DNA of 64,000 nucleotides from Mangrovibacterium sp041596335 (lineage in GTDB: Bacteria > Bacteroidota > Bacteroidia > Bacteroidales > Prolixibacteraceae), in contig NZ_JBFHIT010000024.1 of the NCBI RefSeq assembly GCF_041596335.1, forward strand, positions 1-64,000. Reading direction: 5' to 3'. Below, in pieces: positions 36,006 through 44,818 of this stretch. The stretch's first letter is position 1; each line of letters opens with the position of its first letter. A program made the position numbers and the translations under genes. The notes beneath the pieces were generated by a model, which had not been told where the DNA came from, did not search any database, and saw nothing but the letters and a program-made list of their open reading frames with translations.

Positions 36006-36647
36006 TCAATAGGCAAGCACACCGATGCGCTCCAACTTTGGCGAAACGGCCATGCCGTTCGGATTGCAACCGGGCTCGCCCTCGGGCACATCGATCCCCA
36101 TTTTCGCATAGTAATTAGTCCATGTCGGATAAAAATCACTTGTTTCCGGGTCCTTAAAGGTCATTGGATTGAGCTCGAAAACGCTATCGGACTCAAATGC
36201 TTTAAAAACAAACTCCGAACAATAATGACTGGAATCGGACAATATATAACTGAAATTGTAGGGCCTATCCAACATTTTTTTGGCTGCTGCAATGGCTGCA
36301 GGAATGGTTTTTTGCCAGGGCTCTTTCAGCCGATAAACGACCGTTTGCACCGAAGCATCTTCCGCATCCAGAAACTGCTGCAAACTAACACGACAAGTTC
36401 CGCTATAAGTATTGGCATGGAGAACGAAAATGCGTCCGTCATCCGCCACCTCAACCAATCCAACATGTGAAAAATGGGTGTCGTCGCACGTTTGAGTCAC
36501 CTTATCGATGGCGTCGGAAAGGCTTGTTGAATCTGCACCTTGAAAAAGCAGATCGCCTGATTTCACCTGTATCCCTTTCTTCTGTATTGTGCAGGAAAAC
36601 AGCAAAACGCATAGAAGCGTTCCTGTAACTTTCGAATCAAATTTCAT
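36006..36647 (-). CDS. YiiX/YaeF-like NlpC/P60 cysteine hydrolase lipoprotein
   Basis: This 213-residue lipoprotein has a permuted papain-like (YaeF/YiiX) amidase fold. I start it at the ATG at 36647, which gives MKFDSKVTGTLLCVLLFSC with lipobox Cys19. The ATG at 36662 overlaps arfB and adds five residues. The permuted order shows GDLLFQ (about 31-36), catalytic His in DTHFSHVGLVEV (His61) and the nucleophile cysteine late in SSHYCSEFVFKAFE (about residue 162). The family cleaves amide bonds, possibly in peptidoglycan or lipids. The substrate here is unknown. It directly follows arfB. Confidence 0.8.
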   Translation of the reverse strand: MKFDSKVTGTLLCVLLFSCTIQKKGIQVKSGDLLFQGADSTSLSDAIDKVTQTCDDTHFSHVGLVEVADDGRIFVLHANTYSGTCRVSLQQFLDAEDASVQTVVYRLKEPWQKTIPAAIAAAKKMLDRPYNFSYILSDSSHYCSEFVFKAFESDSVFELNPMTFKDPETSDFYPTWTNYYAKMGIDVPEGEPGCNPNGMAVSPKLERIGVLAY

Positions 36648-36651
36648 GGAC

Positions 36652-37062
36652 TTAAAAATCAATTTTTCCTCGTGACGATTTTCGTTGCGCCCGAACCTTT
36701 TTGGCTTGAATCCGTCGTTCCACCGATGCTCGGGTAGGCCGTGTAGCCCGTCTCTTCCGAACCGGCTTCAACGCTTGTTGCAGTATTTCGTAAAACCGGA
36801 TCACGACCAACTCTTTGTTCCGCAATTGGCTTCGGTCCTCCTGACTGGCAAGAATCAAAATCCCGTCATTTGTGACACGCGAGGCCAATTTCCGCAGTAG
36901 AATTGTCTTTTGTTGTTCGTTCAGCAAGTTTGAATTGATCAGGTCGAAACGCAGTTCAACCCGCGAATTTACTTTATTAACGTTTTGGCCGCCGGGGCCA
37001 CTGCTGCGCGAGCTTTGAAAGACCATCTCACTGCTCAAATCCGGAATATGTATCGGCTCCAT
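36652..37062 (-). CDS. arfB: Peptidyl-tRNA hydrolase ArfB, ribosome rescue factor
   Basis: This factor rescues ribosomes stalled without a stop codon, hydrolysing peptidyl-tRNA. The release-factor GGQ motif lies in SSGPGGQNVNKVNSRVELRF near residue 25. The basic C-terminal tail that enters the mRNA channel is RRIQAKKVRAQRKSSRGKI. I use the ATG at 37062 (MEPIHIPDLSSE), giving 136 residues. Starts at 37068 and 37101 are in frame but lengthen the N-terminus beyond the family norm. It abuts the YiiX-like lipoprotein gene, perhaps one transcript. Confidence 0.92.
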   Translation of the reverse strand: MEPIHIPDLSSEMVFQSSRSSGPGGQNVNKVNSRVELRFDLINSNLLNEQQKTILLRKLASRVTNDGILILASQEDRSQLRNKELVVIRFYEILQQALKPVRKRRATRPTRASVERRIQAKKVRAQRKSSRGKIDF

Positions 37063-37190
37063 TGTCATAGCCGGTAAAGGTAAGTGATTATTCGTGACCA
37101 TACCAAACCCGGCCTCCGGTTACCAATCCAATTTGGGATGAAAGTAATCTGATCGATCGATGGATCCAGATAGGATGAATGTTTTTCATC

Positions 37191-37895
37191 CTACAAAAAG
37201 AAATACCAGAATAAAACACCGAGCGCGGCAAAAATGAGAACAGACAAAATAACGACAACCGGTAGTGGTAATTCCCACTTTCTACGCGAAAACTTCGCCT
37301 GTTGGCTAATTGTCCGATCGTTGATTTTACCCAACCTCACCAGTTCGAAGAAAACCGCCATTGTAGCTTCAACGTTCGATCGCGCCTGATCCTTGTCGTC
37401 CATCGGACGGTTAAACAATGATTCGTACAACTCATTCAACTGCATAAATTTATGGCTCCCCCAAATATCCTTCGTTCTTCGGGAATTAATCATCGTACAA
37501 AACTTCGGTAGTTGCTCAAAATTTTGCCGAACTTCTGCCCGAGTGAAACCAACTTCCATCATCTTCTTGTCGAATTCCAGAAAATGGCCAACAATTAAAG
37601 GCTCGTAAAGCTCGAAATCAGCGGCAAGCACATTCAACACCTCTTTCCGCTCCACCTTTTTCTCCTTCAAGGCGTCGGACGAAATACGCTTTGCAGCAAG
37701 TGGTTTCACGGCTGACAGGCTATCGTCCTGCTTAATATAGAAATTGCGCGAACAAACAAGCTCCCCGTTATTCTTACAAACAATCCAGGCAATCTGAAGG
37801 ATATAGGGCCACTCGTCAACTTTCGCTGTTGGAGCATTCCATCGCGTGGGCATACCAGAGGTCTCGGTATCAATAAATAAAACGAATTCGTTCAT
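37191..37895 (-). CDS. DEDD-type 3'-5' exonuclease with C-terminal membrane anchor
   Basis: This 234-residue protein starts MNEFVLFIDTETSG, placing the DxE metal ligands at residues 9 and 11. Later DEDD motifs are GHFLEFDKKMMEVGF and, for the last aspartate, DDKDQARSNVEATMAVF. It thus resembles DnaQ-like exonucleases. The C-terminus is a hydrophobic helix (LPVVVILSVLIFAALGVLFWYFFL) that would tether it to the membrane, which is unusual for this family. The longer start at 37952 is less likely because the protein then begins 19 residues before the exonuclease core. The substrate, RNA or DNA, is unknown. Confidence 0.78.
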   Translation of the reverse strand: MNEFVLFIDTETSGMPTRWNAPTAKVDEWPYILQIAWIVCKNNGELVCSRNFYIKQDDSLSAVKPLAAKRISSDALKEKKVERKEVLNVLAADFELYEPLIVGHFLEFDKKMMEVGFTRAEVRQNFEQLPKFCTMINSRRTKDIWGSHKFMQLNELYESLFNRPMDDKDQARSNVEATMAVFFELVRLGKINDRTISQQAKFSRRKWELPLPVVVILSVLIFAALGVLFWYFFL

Positions 37896-38217
37896 ATACT
37901 GCGTGCGTTGGTTAAAAACTAGGGGGAACAAACAGATTGAATTTCGATACAATATACGCCAGCATCCTTATTATAAAAGCGGCTCCGTAGGATATTTATG
38001 CTATCCTTAATCCACGTTTAACAACCCATTTCCGCCACAGCAGCCGTTTAAACGGCAATTTGACGCCATCCACTTTTAGTTAATCAATTACATTCGAGTC
38101 ATTTCCCCTTCTATATCCAGCCTTTACCTCTCGTCATCCGCCATTTATCGAAAATAGGCCATTGCATGCCAGCGATTTTGTAAATTAGCGACTGGAAAAC
38201 GTTAACACTTGAAAAAT

Positions 38218-38985
38218 ATGCAATCACACGAAATCGATTACAAAATTATTGGGCACGATGTCCAAATGGTAGAAGTTGAATTAGATCCGGGCGAGACCGT
38301 TATTGCAGAGGCAGGAGCCATGTTGTACATGGAAGACGGAATTAGTTTTGAGGCCAAACTGGGCGATGGCTCCAACCCCAGAGCCGGTTTCTTCGATAAG
38401 ATACTGACCGCCGGCTCGCGTCTCATAACCGGAGAGTCGCTCTTTCTCACCCATTTTGCCAACCAGGGATGGGGCAAAAAGCATGTCGCATTCTCGGCTC
38501 CATATCCGGGAACAATCATTCCGATTGATCTGGCCAAAATGGGCGGACGAATTATCGTCCAGAAAGATGCTTTTCTATGTGCGGCACTGGGCACTAAAAT
38601 TTCTATCACCTTCAATAAAAAGCTTGGAGCCGGTTTTTTTGGTGGCGAAGGTTTTATTATGCAACAATTGGCAGGCGACGGAAAGGCTTTTATCCATGCC
38701 GGCGGAACGGTTATTGAAAGACAGCTAAACAATGAAGTTTTGCGGGTTGATACCGGCTGTATTGTAGCCTACGAAACCAGTGTGGATTTTAGTGTTGAGC
38801 AGGCTGGTGGTTTGCGCTCTATGGTTTTTGGCGGCGAAGGTATTTTTCTGGCAACCTTGCGCGGAACCGGCAAAGTGTGGTTGCAATCGATGCCCATCCG
38901 GAAACTCATTGCCGAACTTTCGCCACGAGGAGGCAATCAACGAAAAGAATCCGGTGGCCTGCTCAATCAGTTTTTGCAGGATTAA
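38218..38985 (+). CDS. TIGR00266/AIM24 family protein
   Basis: This 255-residue protein is of the AIM24-like family, with tandem beta-helix-like repeats. Typical segments are ELDPGETVIAEAGAMLYMEDGISFEAKLGDG, TGESLFLTHFANQG, VQKDAFLCAALGTKI and FGGEGFIMQQLAGDGKAFIHAGGTVIE. I use the ATG at 38218. An in-frame TTG at 38209 adds three residues. The family is widespread in bacteria and mitochondria (Aim24) with no settled biochemical role. It is a single-gene unit ending at a bidirectional terminator shared with the sulfate permease gene. Confidence 0.88.
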   Translation: MQSHEIDYKIIGHDVQMVEVELDPGETVIAEAGAMLYMEDGISFEAKLGDGSNPRAGFFDKILTAGSRLITGESLFLTHFANQGWGKKHVAFSAPYPGTIIPIDLAKMGGRIIVQKDAFLCAALGTKISITFNKKLGAGFFGGEGFIMQQLAGDGKAFIHAGGTVIERQLNNEVLRVDTGCIVAYETSVDFSVEQAGGLRSMVFGGEGIFLATLRGTGKVWLQSMPIRKLIAELSPRGGNQRKESGGLLNQFLQD

Positions 38986-39010
38986 CACGCCAACACCTCG
39001 CTCTCGACAA

Positions 39011-39054
39011 TAAAAAATCCCGATCTGTCACCTACGACAAATCGGGATTTTTCT
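39011..39054. terminator. Bidirectional terminator between convergent genes
   Basis: AAAAATCCCGAT (39013-39024) and ATCGGGATTTTT (39041-39052) form a perfect 12-base stem, with an inner TGTC/GACA pair in the loop. T-runs lie on both strands. It separates the AIM24-like gene (+) from the SulP gene (-). Confidence 0.9.
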
Positions 39055-39071
39055 ATTCTTTCAACCAACCA

Positions 39072-40670
39072 TTATTCAGCCTGCTGACTGATCAGTTTTT
39101 TATTATAGTGGTCAATCGCCACAAAGTAGTTCGGATCTTCCAATATGTTCACATCGCAAATTTTTTCCGCTTTCCGAACCAGGCGAATACAGTCTTTACT
39201 GAGGTGACGCAAGTGAATGGTTTTTCCTTCTTTCTGATATCGTTCTGCCAGTTTATTGATGGCTTCGATAGCCGACTGATCCATGATGCGCGATTCTTTA
39301 AAATCGACAATTACCTCATCCGGATCGTTTTGAACATCAAAATTCTGGTTAAACCAGGTTGTAGAGCCGAAAAACAGCGGTCCCACAACGACATAGTGTT
39401 TGATGCCATGCTCATCAACCGACACCCGAAAACGAATGCGAACCGCGTTCTCCCAGGCAAAAACCAGGGCTGAAACAATTACGCCGGCAAAAACAGCTAT
39501 TGCCAAATCAAAAATCACGGTAAGCGCTGTTACCAAAATGATGACAACTAAATCGGCAACTGGAATTTTATCCATCACCCGGAAGGTGTTCCAGGCAAAA
39601 GTTCCGATTACCACCATAAACATCACACCAACCAGGGCGGCAATTGGTATCATTTCAATATAAGTTGAAGCGAACAAAATGAAGGCCAGCAAACAAAGCG
39701 AAGCAACGACACCCGACAAGCGGTTCCGACCACCCGATTTGATGTTGATGATACTTTGACCGATCATTGCACAGCCGCCCATGCCACCAAACAAGCCATT
39801 CACAAAGTTAGCGGCTCCCTGTGCGGCACATTCGCGGTTACCACTTCCGCGTGTTTCGGTCAGCTCATCCACCAGGTTTAGCGTCATCAGCGACTCAATC
39901 AATCCGACTGAAGCTAAAATCACCGCGTATGGAAATATGAATTTCAAGGTTTCAAAAGTCAACGGAATCATCGGAATATTGAAAGTCGGCAAGCCTGCTT
40001 TAATTCCGGTTCCACCACCTGCCTCGATAAACGTTTTTACCGTTTGGGTTTCTATTCCGCCAAAAATAACTACGGCCGAAACCACCAAAATTCCAACCAA
40101 GGCAGCCGGAATCGCTTTACTCACTTTGGGCAGTACAAACATGATTAGCATTGTACCTCCGACCAAAGCCAACATGGTCCAAAGGGGAGCGCCGGTTAAC
40201 CACTCGCCGCCTGACTTAAACATGTTTAGTTGCGAGAGAAAAATCACAATCGCCAAACCATTCACAAATCCCATCATCACTGAGGCTGGAACAAGGCGGA
40301 TAAATTTCCCTAACCGTAGGAATCCGGCACTCATTTGGAGGACACCAACCAACAACAGCGTGGCAAACAAATATTGCAATCCCAACTGATCGCCCGGTGC
40401 GCCCATGTCGTTTCCGAGCTTAATAAGGCTCACCATTACGACAGCTGTAGCGCCTGTTGCGCCGGAAATCATTCCCGGCCGACCACCTAAGATCGAGGTT
40501 ACCAAGCCCATCATAAAAGCGCCATATAAGCCAATAATTGGCGAGATGCCGGCAACAAAAGCAAAAGCAACAGCCTCCGGCACCAAGGCAAGTGAAACTG
40601 TCAATCCCGATAGAATATCGTCTTTTACACTCCCCTGGGATTTATCAATAAAATTAAATTTGTATTTCAT
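39072..40670 (-). CDS. SulP-family anion transporter with STAS domain
   Basis: This 532-residue inner-membrane transporter is for sulfate, bicarbonate or related anions. About 12 to 14 helices span residues 20-410 with the SulP signature LSGLTVSLALVPEAVAFAFVAG near the N-terminus. A cytosolic STAS domain follows (about 430-525), with EVIVDFKESRIMDQSAIEAINKLAERYQKEGKTIHLRHL. Order and length are usual. Sequence alone does not fix the anion. An inverted repeat overlaps the predicted promoter (40848-40891), suggesting that a regulator controls it. Confidence 0.9.
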   Translation of the reverse strand: MKYKFNFIDKSQGSVKDDILSGLTVSLALVPEAVAFAFVAGISPIIGLYGAFMMGLVTSILGGRPGMISGATGATAVVMVSLIKLGNDMGAPGDQLGLQYLFATLLLVGVLQMSAGFLRLGKFIRLVPASVMMGFVNGLAIVIFLSQLNMFKSGGEWLTGAPLWTMLALVGGTMLIMFVLPKVSKAIPAALVGILVVSAVVIFGGIETQTVKTFIEAGGGTGIKAGLPTFNIPMIPLTFETLKFIFPYAVILASVGLIESLMTLNLVDELTETRGSGNRECAAQGAANFVNGLFGGMGGCAMIGQSIINIKSGGRNRLSGVVASLCLLAFILFASTYIEMIPIAALVGVMFMVVIGTFAWNTFRVMDKIPVADLVVIILVTALTVIFDLAIAVFAGVIVSALVFAWENAVRIRFRVSVDEHGIKHYVVVGPLFFGSTTWFNQNFDVQNDPDEVIVDFKESRIMDQSAIEAINKLAERYQKEGKTIHLRHLSKDCIRLVRKAEKICDVNILEDPNYFVAIDHYNKKLISQQAE

Positions 40671-40847
40671 CGTTCTCTATATCAATTTAAATTTTTAAAA
40701 TTCTCGTGTTTCCTTCTTTCGCTGCTACCAGTTATCGACGCAAAATGGAACTCGCCAAACCACTCATTTTCGGGTTTATTTTGAATGATTCCAGTGTCTT
40801 TAGTTCATCGAATAATTTATCGGCACACAAAAAGTTGATACCGCCGA

Positions 40848-40855
40848 CAAAAATA
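40848..40855 (-). promoter_or_regulatory. -7 box upstream of sulP gene
   Basis: On the minus strand TATTTTTG (40855-40848) matches TAnnTTTG exactly. It would give a roughly 170-base leader before the start at 40670. No TTG lies at -33, where the inverted repeat 40870-40891 stands instead. Confidence 0.45.
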
Positions 40856-40869
40856 GACGTTCTGATCCG

Positions 40870-40891
40870 AAATATGCCCTTCAGCATATTT
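40870..40891. promoter_or_regulatory. Inverted repeat at the -33 region of the sulP promoter
   Basis: AAATATGC-CCTTCA-GCATATTT is a perfect 8-base inverted repeat, almost extended by CCG and CCGG on its flanks. It lies 15 bases upstream of the -7 box at 40855-40848, where the -33 element would be. It looks like an operator. The rest of the 362-base spacer 40671-41032 holds only this promoter area and the der terminator. Confidence 0.4.
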
Positions 40892-40976
40892 CCGGTTGGG
40901 ATGTTAATGAAGTCTTAATACCACCGACGCAGAAGTGTTGAGGTCGCGAAATCGATTTGTATGAACCGATTTCACA

Positions 40977-41009
40977 CAAAAAAAATCCGATCTCATGCCG
41001 AGACCGGAT
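40977..41009 (-). terminator. Terminator of der
   Basis: On the minus strand ATCCGGTCTC and GAGATCGGAT form a stem with one mismatch, followed by eight T. It lies 24 bases after the der stop. Confidence 0.85.
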
Positions 41010-41032
41010 CAAAGGGAGGCTGATCAATCAGC

Positions 41033-42346
41033 TTATTTTTTACGAAAGAAAACCTGAATTGGAACTCCGGAGAAATTGAAATTCTCGCGAATCTGATTTT
41101 CGATGTACCGTTTATACGGATCTTTAATGTATTGCGGCAAATTGGCAAACAACGCGAACGATGGCGTTGGGCTGGGCAGCTGCGTTACATATTTAATTTT
41201 GATGTATTTACCTTTTAATGAAGGTGGTGGATATTTCTCAATCGCCTGCAGAAGAACTTCATTTAAAGTCGATGTTTTTATCCGTTGCGATTTACTCTGA
41301 TAAACCTCAACCGCCACCTCGAGCGCTTTGAAAATACGCTGCTTGGTAAGTGCCGACATGAAAATGATCGGAACATCAACAAACGGAGCAATCCGCTCGT
41401 GAATATGTTCCGTAAATTTATTTACCGACGAATTATCCTTGTCTTCCATCAGGTCCCACTTGTTGACCAGCAGAACAATACCTTTTTTGTTGCGAATCGC
41501 CAGGTTGATGATGCTAACATCCTGTGCTTCAACACCACGGGTGGCATCAATCATGATCATACACACATCGGCTTCTTCAATTGTACGAACCGAACGCAAC
41601 ACCGAGTAAAACTCGACATCTTCTTTCACTTTGGCTTTTTTACGCAATCCGGCAGTATCAACCAAATAGAAATCGTGCCCGTACTTGTTGTATCGGGTAT
41701 TGATGGCATCGCGGGTTGTACCGGCAATGTCAGTCACGATATTACGCTCAACACCTACCAGAGCGTTAATGAACGATGATTTCCCCACATTCGGACGGCC
41801 AACAACCGCAAAACGAGGAATGCCTTCTTCAACAATCTCTTTTTCCTTTTTTGGGAAAGAAGCGACAACAGCGTCCAGCAAATCGCCGGTTCCGCTACCA
41901 TTCATTCCCGAGATACAGAATAAGTTATCTCCTAATCCCAGGCCATAAAACTCCTGCGCATCGAGGATACGCTGATTGTTATCCACTTTATTTACGGCCA
42001 GAAAAACGGGCTTTTTCACCCGGCGAAGAATCCCGGCAACTGCTTGATCCAGATCGGTTATTCCACCTTCAACATCTACTGTGAAGACAATTACATCAGC
42101 TTCTTCAATTGCCAATGCTACTTGTTTGCGGATTTCACCCTCAAAAATATCATCTGAGTTTACAACATAACCTCCGGTGTCGATCACCGAAAATTCGATT
42201 CCATTCCATTGCGCCTGTCCATAATTACGGTCGCGCGTTACACCTGCTGTTTCGTTTACGATGGCCTGACGCGTTTCAACCAGGCGATTAAAAAAGGTTG
42301 ATTTACCGACGTTCGGTCTTCCAACTATTGCTACAATATTGCTCAT
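41033..42346 (-). CDS. der: Ribosome biogenesis GTPase Der (EngA)
   Basis: This double-GTPase of 437 residues acts in 50S subunit assembly. The first G domain starts with P-loop GRPNVGKSTFFN (residue 8) and has DTGGY, NKVD. The second has GRPNVGKSSFIN (around 183), DTAGLRKKAK and NKWD. A KH-like C-terminal domain (about 350-437) completes the family architecture. It follows era on the same strand by 132 bases, pairing two ribosome-assembly GTPases, though separate transcription is possible. Confidence 0.98.
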   Translation of the reverse strand: MSNIVAIVGRPNVGKSTFFNRLVETRQAIVNETAGVTRDRNYGQAQWNGIEFSVIDTGGYVVNSDDIFEGEIRKQVALAIEEADVIVFTVDVEGGITDLDQAVAGILRRVKKPVFLAVNKVDNNQRILDAQEFYGLGLGDNLFCISGMNGSGTGDLLDAVVASFPKKEKEIVEEGIPRFAVVGRPNVGKSSFINALVGVERNIVTDIAGTTRDAINTRYNKYGHDFYLVDTAGLRKKAKVKEDVEFYSVLRSVRTIEEADVCMIMIDATRGVEAQDVSIINLAIRNKKGIVLLVNKWDLMEDKDNSSVNKFTEHIHERIAPFVDVPIIFMSALTKQRIFKALEVAVEVYQSKSQRIKTSTLNEVLLQAIEKYPPPSLKGKYIKIKYVTQLPSPTPSFALFANLPQYIKDPYKRYIENQIRENFNFSGVPIQVFFRKK

Positions 42347-42478
42347 TGCTTTCTTTGTTTCTATATGTTCCGGGGTTTGGGTAATTCCGCTCCCCTCCTC
42401 TAAAATTAAAATTCCAACTACCGGGTTTCACATTCCAAGTTCGCTCCGCTGAGACTGAACACAGGAACCGGAAACCAC

Positions 42479-43363
42479 CTACTGGTTGCCGTACCCGAAG
42501 TTACCCAGCGTGCGATCTTTATCGCGCCAGTCTTTGGTTACCTTCACATACAATTCCATAAATATTTTTTTCTGAAAAAACTCTTCCAGATCCAGACGAG
42601 ATTCGGTAGCAACCTTTTTCAAGGCCTTTCCCTGATGTCCGATAATGATTCCTTTTTGGCTATCGCGTGCCACATGAATCACACAGCGCAAATTCAGCAA
42701 TTTGGCTTCCTCTTTAAATTCTTCGACCTCAACCTCAACCGAATACGGAACTTCTTTTTGGTAGTAAAGCAAAATTTTCTCGCGAATAATTTCGGTTACA
42801 AAAAAGCGCTCGTTGCGATCGGTTAGTTCATCCTTCCCGAAATAGGCAGGGCCTTCGGGCAACAATTCCAGAATGCGGTCGAAAATTGGAGCGATATTGA
42901 ATTTTTCGGTTGCCGAGATCGCGAACACATCGGCAGCAGGCAACAGATTTTTCCAGTACTCGTACATCTCCATCACTTCGCCCTGATTAGACAGGTCGAT
43001 TTTATTGATCAGCACGATCACCGGGGCATTCGACTTCCGGATTTTCTCCAGATACTCGCTGTTTTTATCGGCTTTTTCCACCACATCGGTCACATACAGA
43101 ATCACATCAGCGTCAATCAGAGCGGTATTCACAAAGCTCATCATCGATTCCTGCAACTTGTAATTTGGTTTCAGAATACCGGGGGTATCCGAATACACAA
43201 TTTGAAAATCCTCACCATTCACAATTCCCTTGATCCGGTGACGGGTTGTTTGCATTTTTTTAGTGATGATTGATAAACGCTCGCCCACAAGGGCATTCAT
43301 GATCGTAGATTTCCCAACATTGGGGTTCCCGATGATATTAACAAAACCTGATTTATGCGCCAT
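42479..43363 (-). CDS. era: GTPase Era
   Basis: Era binds the 3' end of 16S rRNA and helps mature the 30S subunit. This 294-residue protein has P-loop GNPNVGKSTIMN (residues 12-23), switch residues DTPGI, G4 NKID, and G5 around ISATEKFN. A C-terminal KH domain (about 205-290) contains IIGHQGKALKKVATESRLDLEEFFQKKIFMELYVKVTKDWR. It lies upstream of der. A -7 box stands at 43542-43549, giving a 170-base leader in which I see no other gene. Confidence 0.98.
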   Translation of the reverse strand: MAHKSGFVNIIGNPNVGKSTIMNALVGERLSIITKKMQTTRHRIKGIVNGEDFQIVYSDTPGILKPNYKLQESMMSFVNTALIDADVILYVTDVVEKADKNSEYLEKIRKSNAPVIVLINKIDLSNQGEVMEMYEYWKNLLPAADVFAISATEKFNIAPIFDRILELLPEGPAYFGKDELTDRNERFFVTEIIREKILLYYQKEVPYSVEVEVEEFKEEAKLLNLRCVIHVARDSQKGIIIGHQGKALKKVATESRLDLEEFFQKKIFMELYVKVTKDWRDKDRTLGNFGYGNQ

Positions 43364-43541
43364 TAAATTCTAAATGAATAAGTTAATCCGGAAACCAATG
43401 TGATTTCCTCCTCTATTGTTTTTTATCGACTCCTGATGCACGTTACAATGCGAACATTGTCGCCGTTCATCCTGACCTTGATCGTCCCGCAGTTCACATC
43501 AAGTTATAAATCAACAAAATAATGCGGGTTCAAATCCGGCG

Positions 43542-43549
43542 CAAAGATA
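43542..43549 (-). promoter_or_regulatory. -7 box upstream of era
   Basis: On the minus strand TATCTTTG (43549-43542) matches TAnnTTTG exactly. No TTG at the -33 distance is visible. Confidence 0.4.
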
Positions 43550-43624
43550 ATTAATAAATTGGAATGCTGATCTCTGGTGAAATTTGTGCCTGAATTTTGT
43601 TTCCGCCCCGCAAAAGATTCCGGC

Positions 43625-44281
43625 TTAGTCTATTTCTTCCAGCTCGGCCAATGTCTCCTCGAGCTGGGCAATATACCGGCCATACAGGCGACGGAATCCC
43701 CAATGAAAGATCAGAAAAATAAGGGCAAGTACGCCAAGCAGGATGGCAAAACTTCGTAACACAACAGCTTGGTTATGTTCGGAGAACAGAACTTCGCTTC
43801 CCAAATTCGGGTTAGCAAAAAAACCTGCGACAACAGATACGGCTATTGCGAGCAGCAAAACACTGAGCGACCAGTAAAACAGGCGACGATAAGTAAGCAA
43901 CAACTTTACCGAAGAGCTTAGCACGCGATGCATATCGTTACTTTGAGAATACTCGCTTTTTACACGTTTGTATTGCAGCCAAAAATACAGGAATGTCCCC
44001 AACAAGAACAGAGTGTTCAACCAATCAATAAGATAAATCCAAACGGGAACAGCTACATCTCCGGCCATATTAGGAGTTATGAATAGATCATCGATTACAA
44101 AAAACAGCACCAAAGCCGCGATAACCACGAATCCGATTCGCACATTGCGGTTGATACGGTCAATCAGGCCATTCGCTTTTCGCTTCAGCATTCGACGAAG
44201 CTCCGACTCATCCAACCGGTGCTTGCTGACATCGGTTCCGGCATATTTGTTCCAGGTATTTTTGAGTTGATCCAGTTCCAT
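43625..44281 (-). CDS. Membrane protein paired with ECF sigma factor (putative anti-sigma)
   Basis: This 218-residue protein has a cytosolic N-terminus rich in charged residues (MELDQLKNTWNKYAG, then KHRLDESELRRMLKRKANGLIDRINRN). Four hydrophobic segments follow: about 48-68, 82-102, 130-155 and 172-195. It ends in an acidic tail. Its start lies one base after the stop of the ECF sigma gene, so the two are coupled. That position is typical for an anti-sigma factor. It has no recognisable zinc anti-sigma (HxxxCxxC) motif and no FecR domain. The role is therefore inferred from context. Confidence 0.6.
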   Translation of the reverse strand: MELDQLKNTWNKYAGTDVSKHRLDESELRRMLKRKANGLIDRINRNVRIGFVVIAALVLFFVIDDLFITPNMAGDVAVPVWIYLIDWLNTLFLLGTFLYFWLQYKRVKSEYSQSNDMHRVLSSSVKLLLTYRRLFYWSLSVLLLAIAVSVVAGFFANPNLGSEVLFSEHNQAVVLRSFAILLGVLALIFLIFHWGFRRLYGRYIAQLEETLAELEEID

Positions 44282-44282
44282 T

Positions 44283-44771
44283 TTAGCCTTCCTTATTCAT
44301 TTGTTTCTTCAACTTATGCTTAATCCGGTTCATTTTAACCCGCACATAATTCTGGGTTATACCGGTGATCTCGGCTATTTCTTCATAGCTTTTATTTTCG
44401 AGATATAGCAGGATAATGGATTTTTCAATTCCGCTTAAACGAGCAACAGCCTGATGCATCAAACGCATCTGCTCGTCGGTGGCAGGGTCGTATTCCTCGT
44501 GTACCAGCTGCACCTGTTCAACTGTTAAACTATTTCGGTCGGGCTGGCGTTTTGTTTTTTTGAAGCTGGTAATGGCCGTATTCAGTGCCACCCGGTACAT
44601 CCAGGTTGTAAATTTCGATTCCTCGCGGAACGATCCGAACGACTTCCACAATTGGGCAAGAATTTCCTGAAAAAGGTCGCGGCGATCTTCTTCTGAATCA
44701 CAATACACAGAACACACCTTGTGGATGATCCCTTGATTTTCGTTGATTATTTTAACAAATTCTTTTTCCAA
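44283..44771 (-). CDS. ECF-type RNA polymerase sigma factor
   Basis: This 162-residue extracytoplasmic-function sigma factor has region 2 at about 10-75 (DRRDLFQEILAQLWKSFGSFREESKFTTWMYRVALNTA) and region 4 at about 100-155 (LSGIEKSIILLYLENKSYEEIAEITGITQNYVRVKMNRIKHKLKKQM). It directs RNA polymerase to a regulon that cannot be predicted from the window. The gene is the first of a pair with the putative membrane anti-sigma at 43625-44281. The rluB-type gene ends 48 bases upstream on the same strand. Confidence 0.93.
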   Translation of the reverse strand: MEKEFVKIINENQGIIHKVCSVYCDSEEDRRDLFQEILAQLWKSFGSFREESKFTTWMYRVALNTAITSFKKTKRQPDRNSLTVEQVQLVHEEYDPATDEQMRLMHQAVARLSGIEKSIILLYLENKSYEEIAEITGITQNYVRVKMNRIKHKLKKQMNKEG

Positions 44772-44818
44772 CCCGGCACAATTAGTCTCGAAATAGCCAA
44801 ATGATTTTATGTCGGCTA

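Noticed and set aside
38209..38217. TTG start for the AIM24-like gene
   Set aside because: An ATG three codons later (38218) gives the same family alignment.
43525..43546. GGTTCAAATCC, resembling a tRNA T arm
   Set aside because: The stem has a central mismatch, and no D, anticodon or acceptor arm is present upstream. The spacer belongs to the era promoter.
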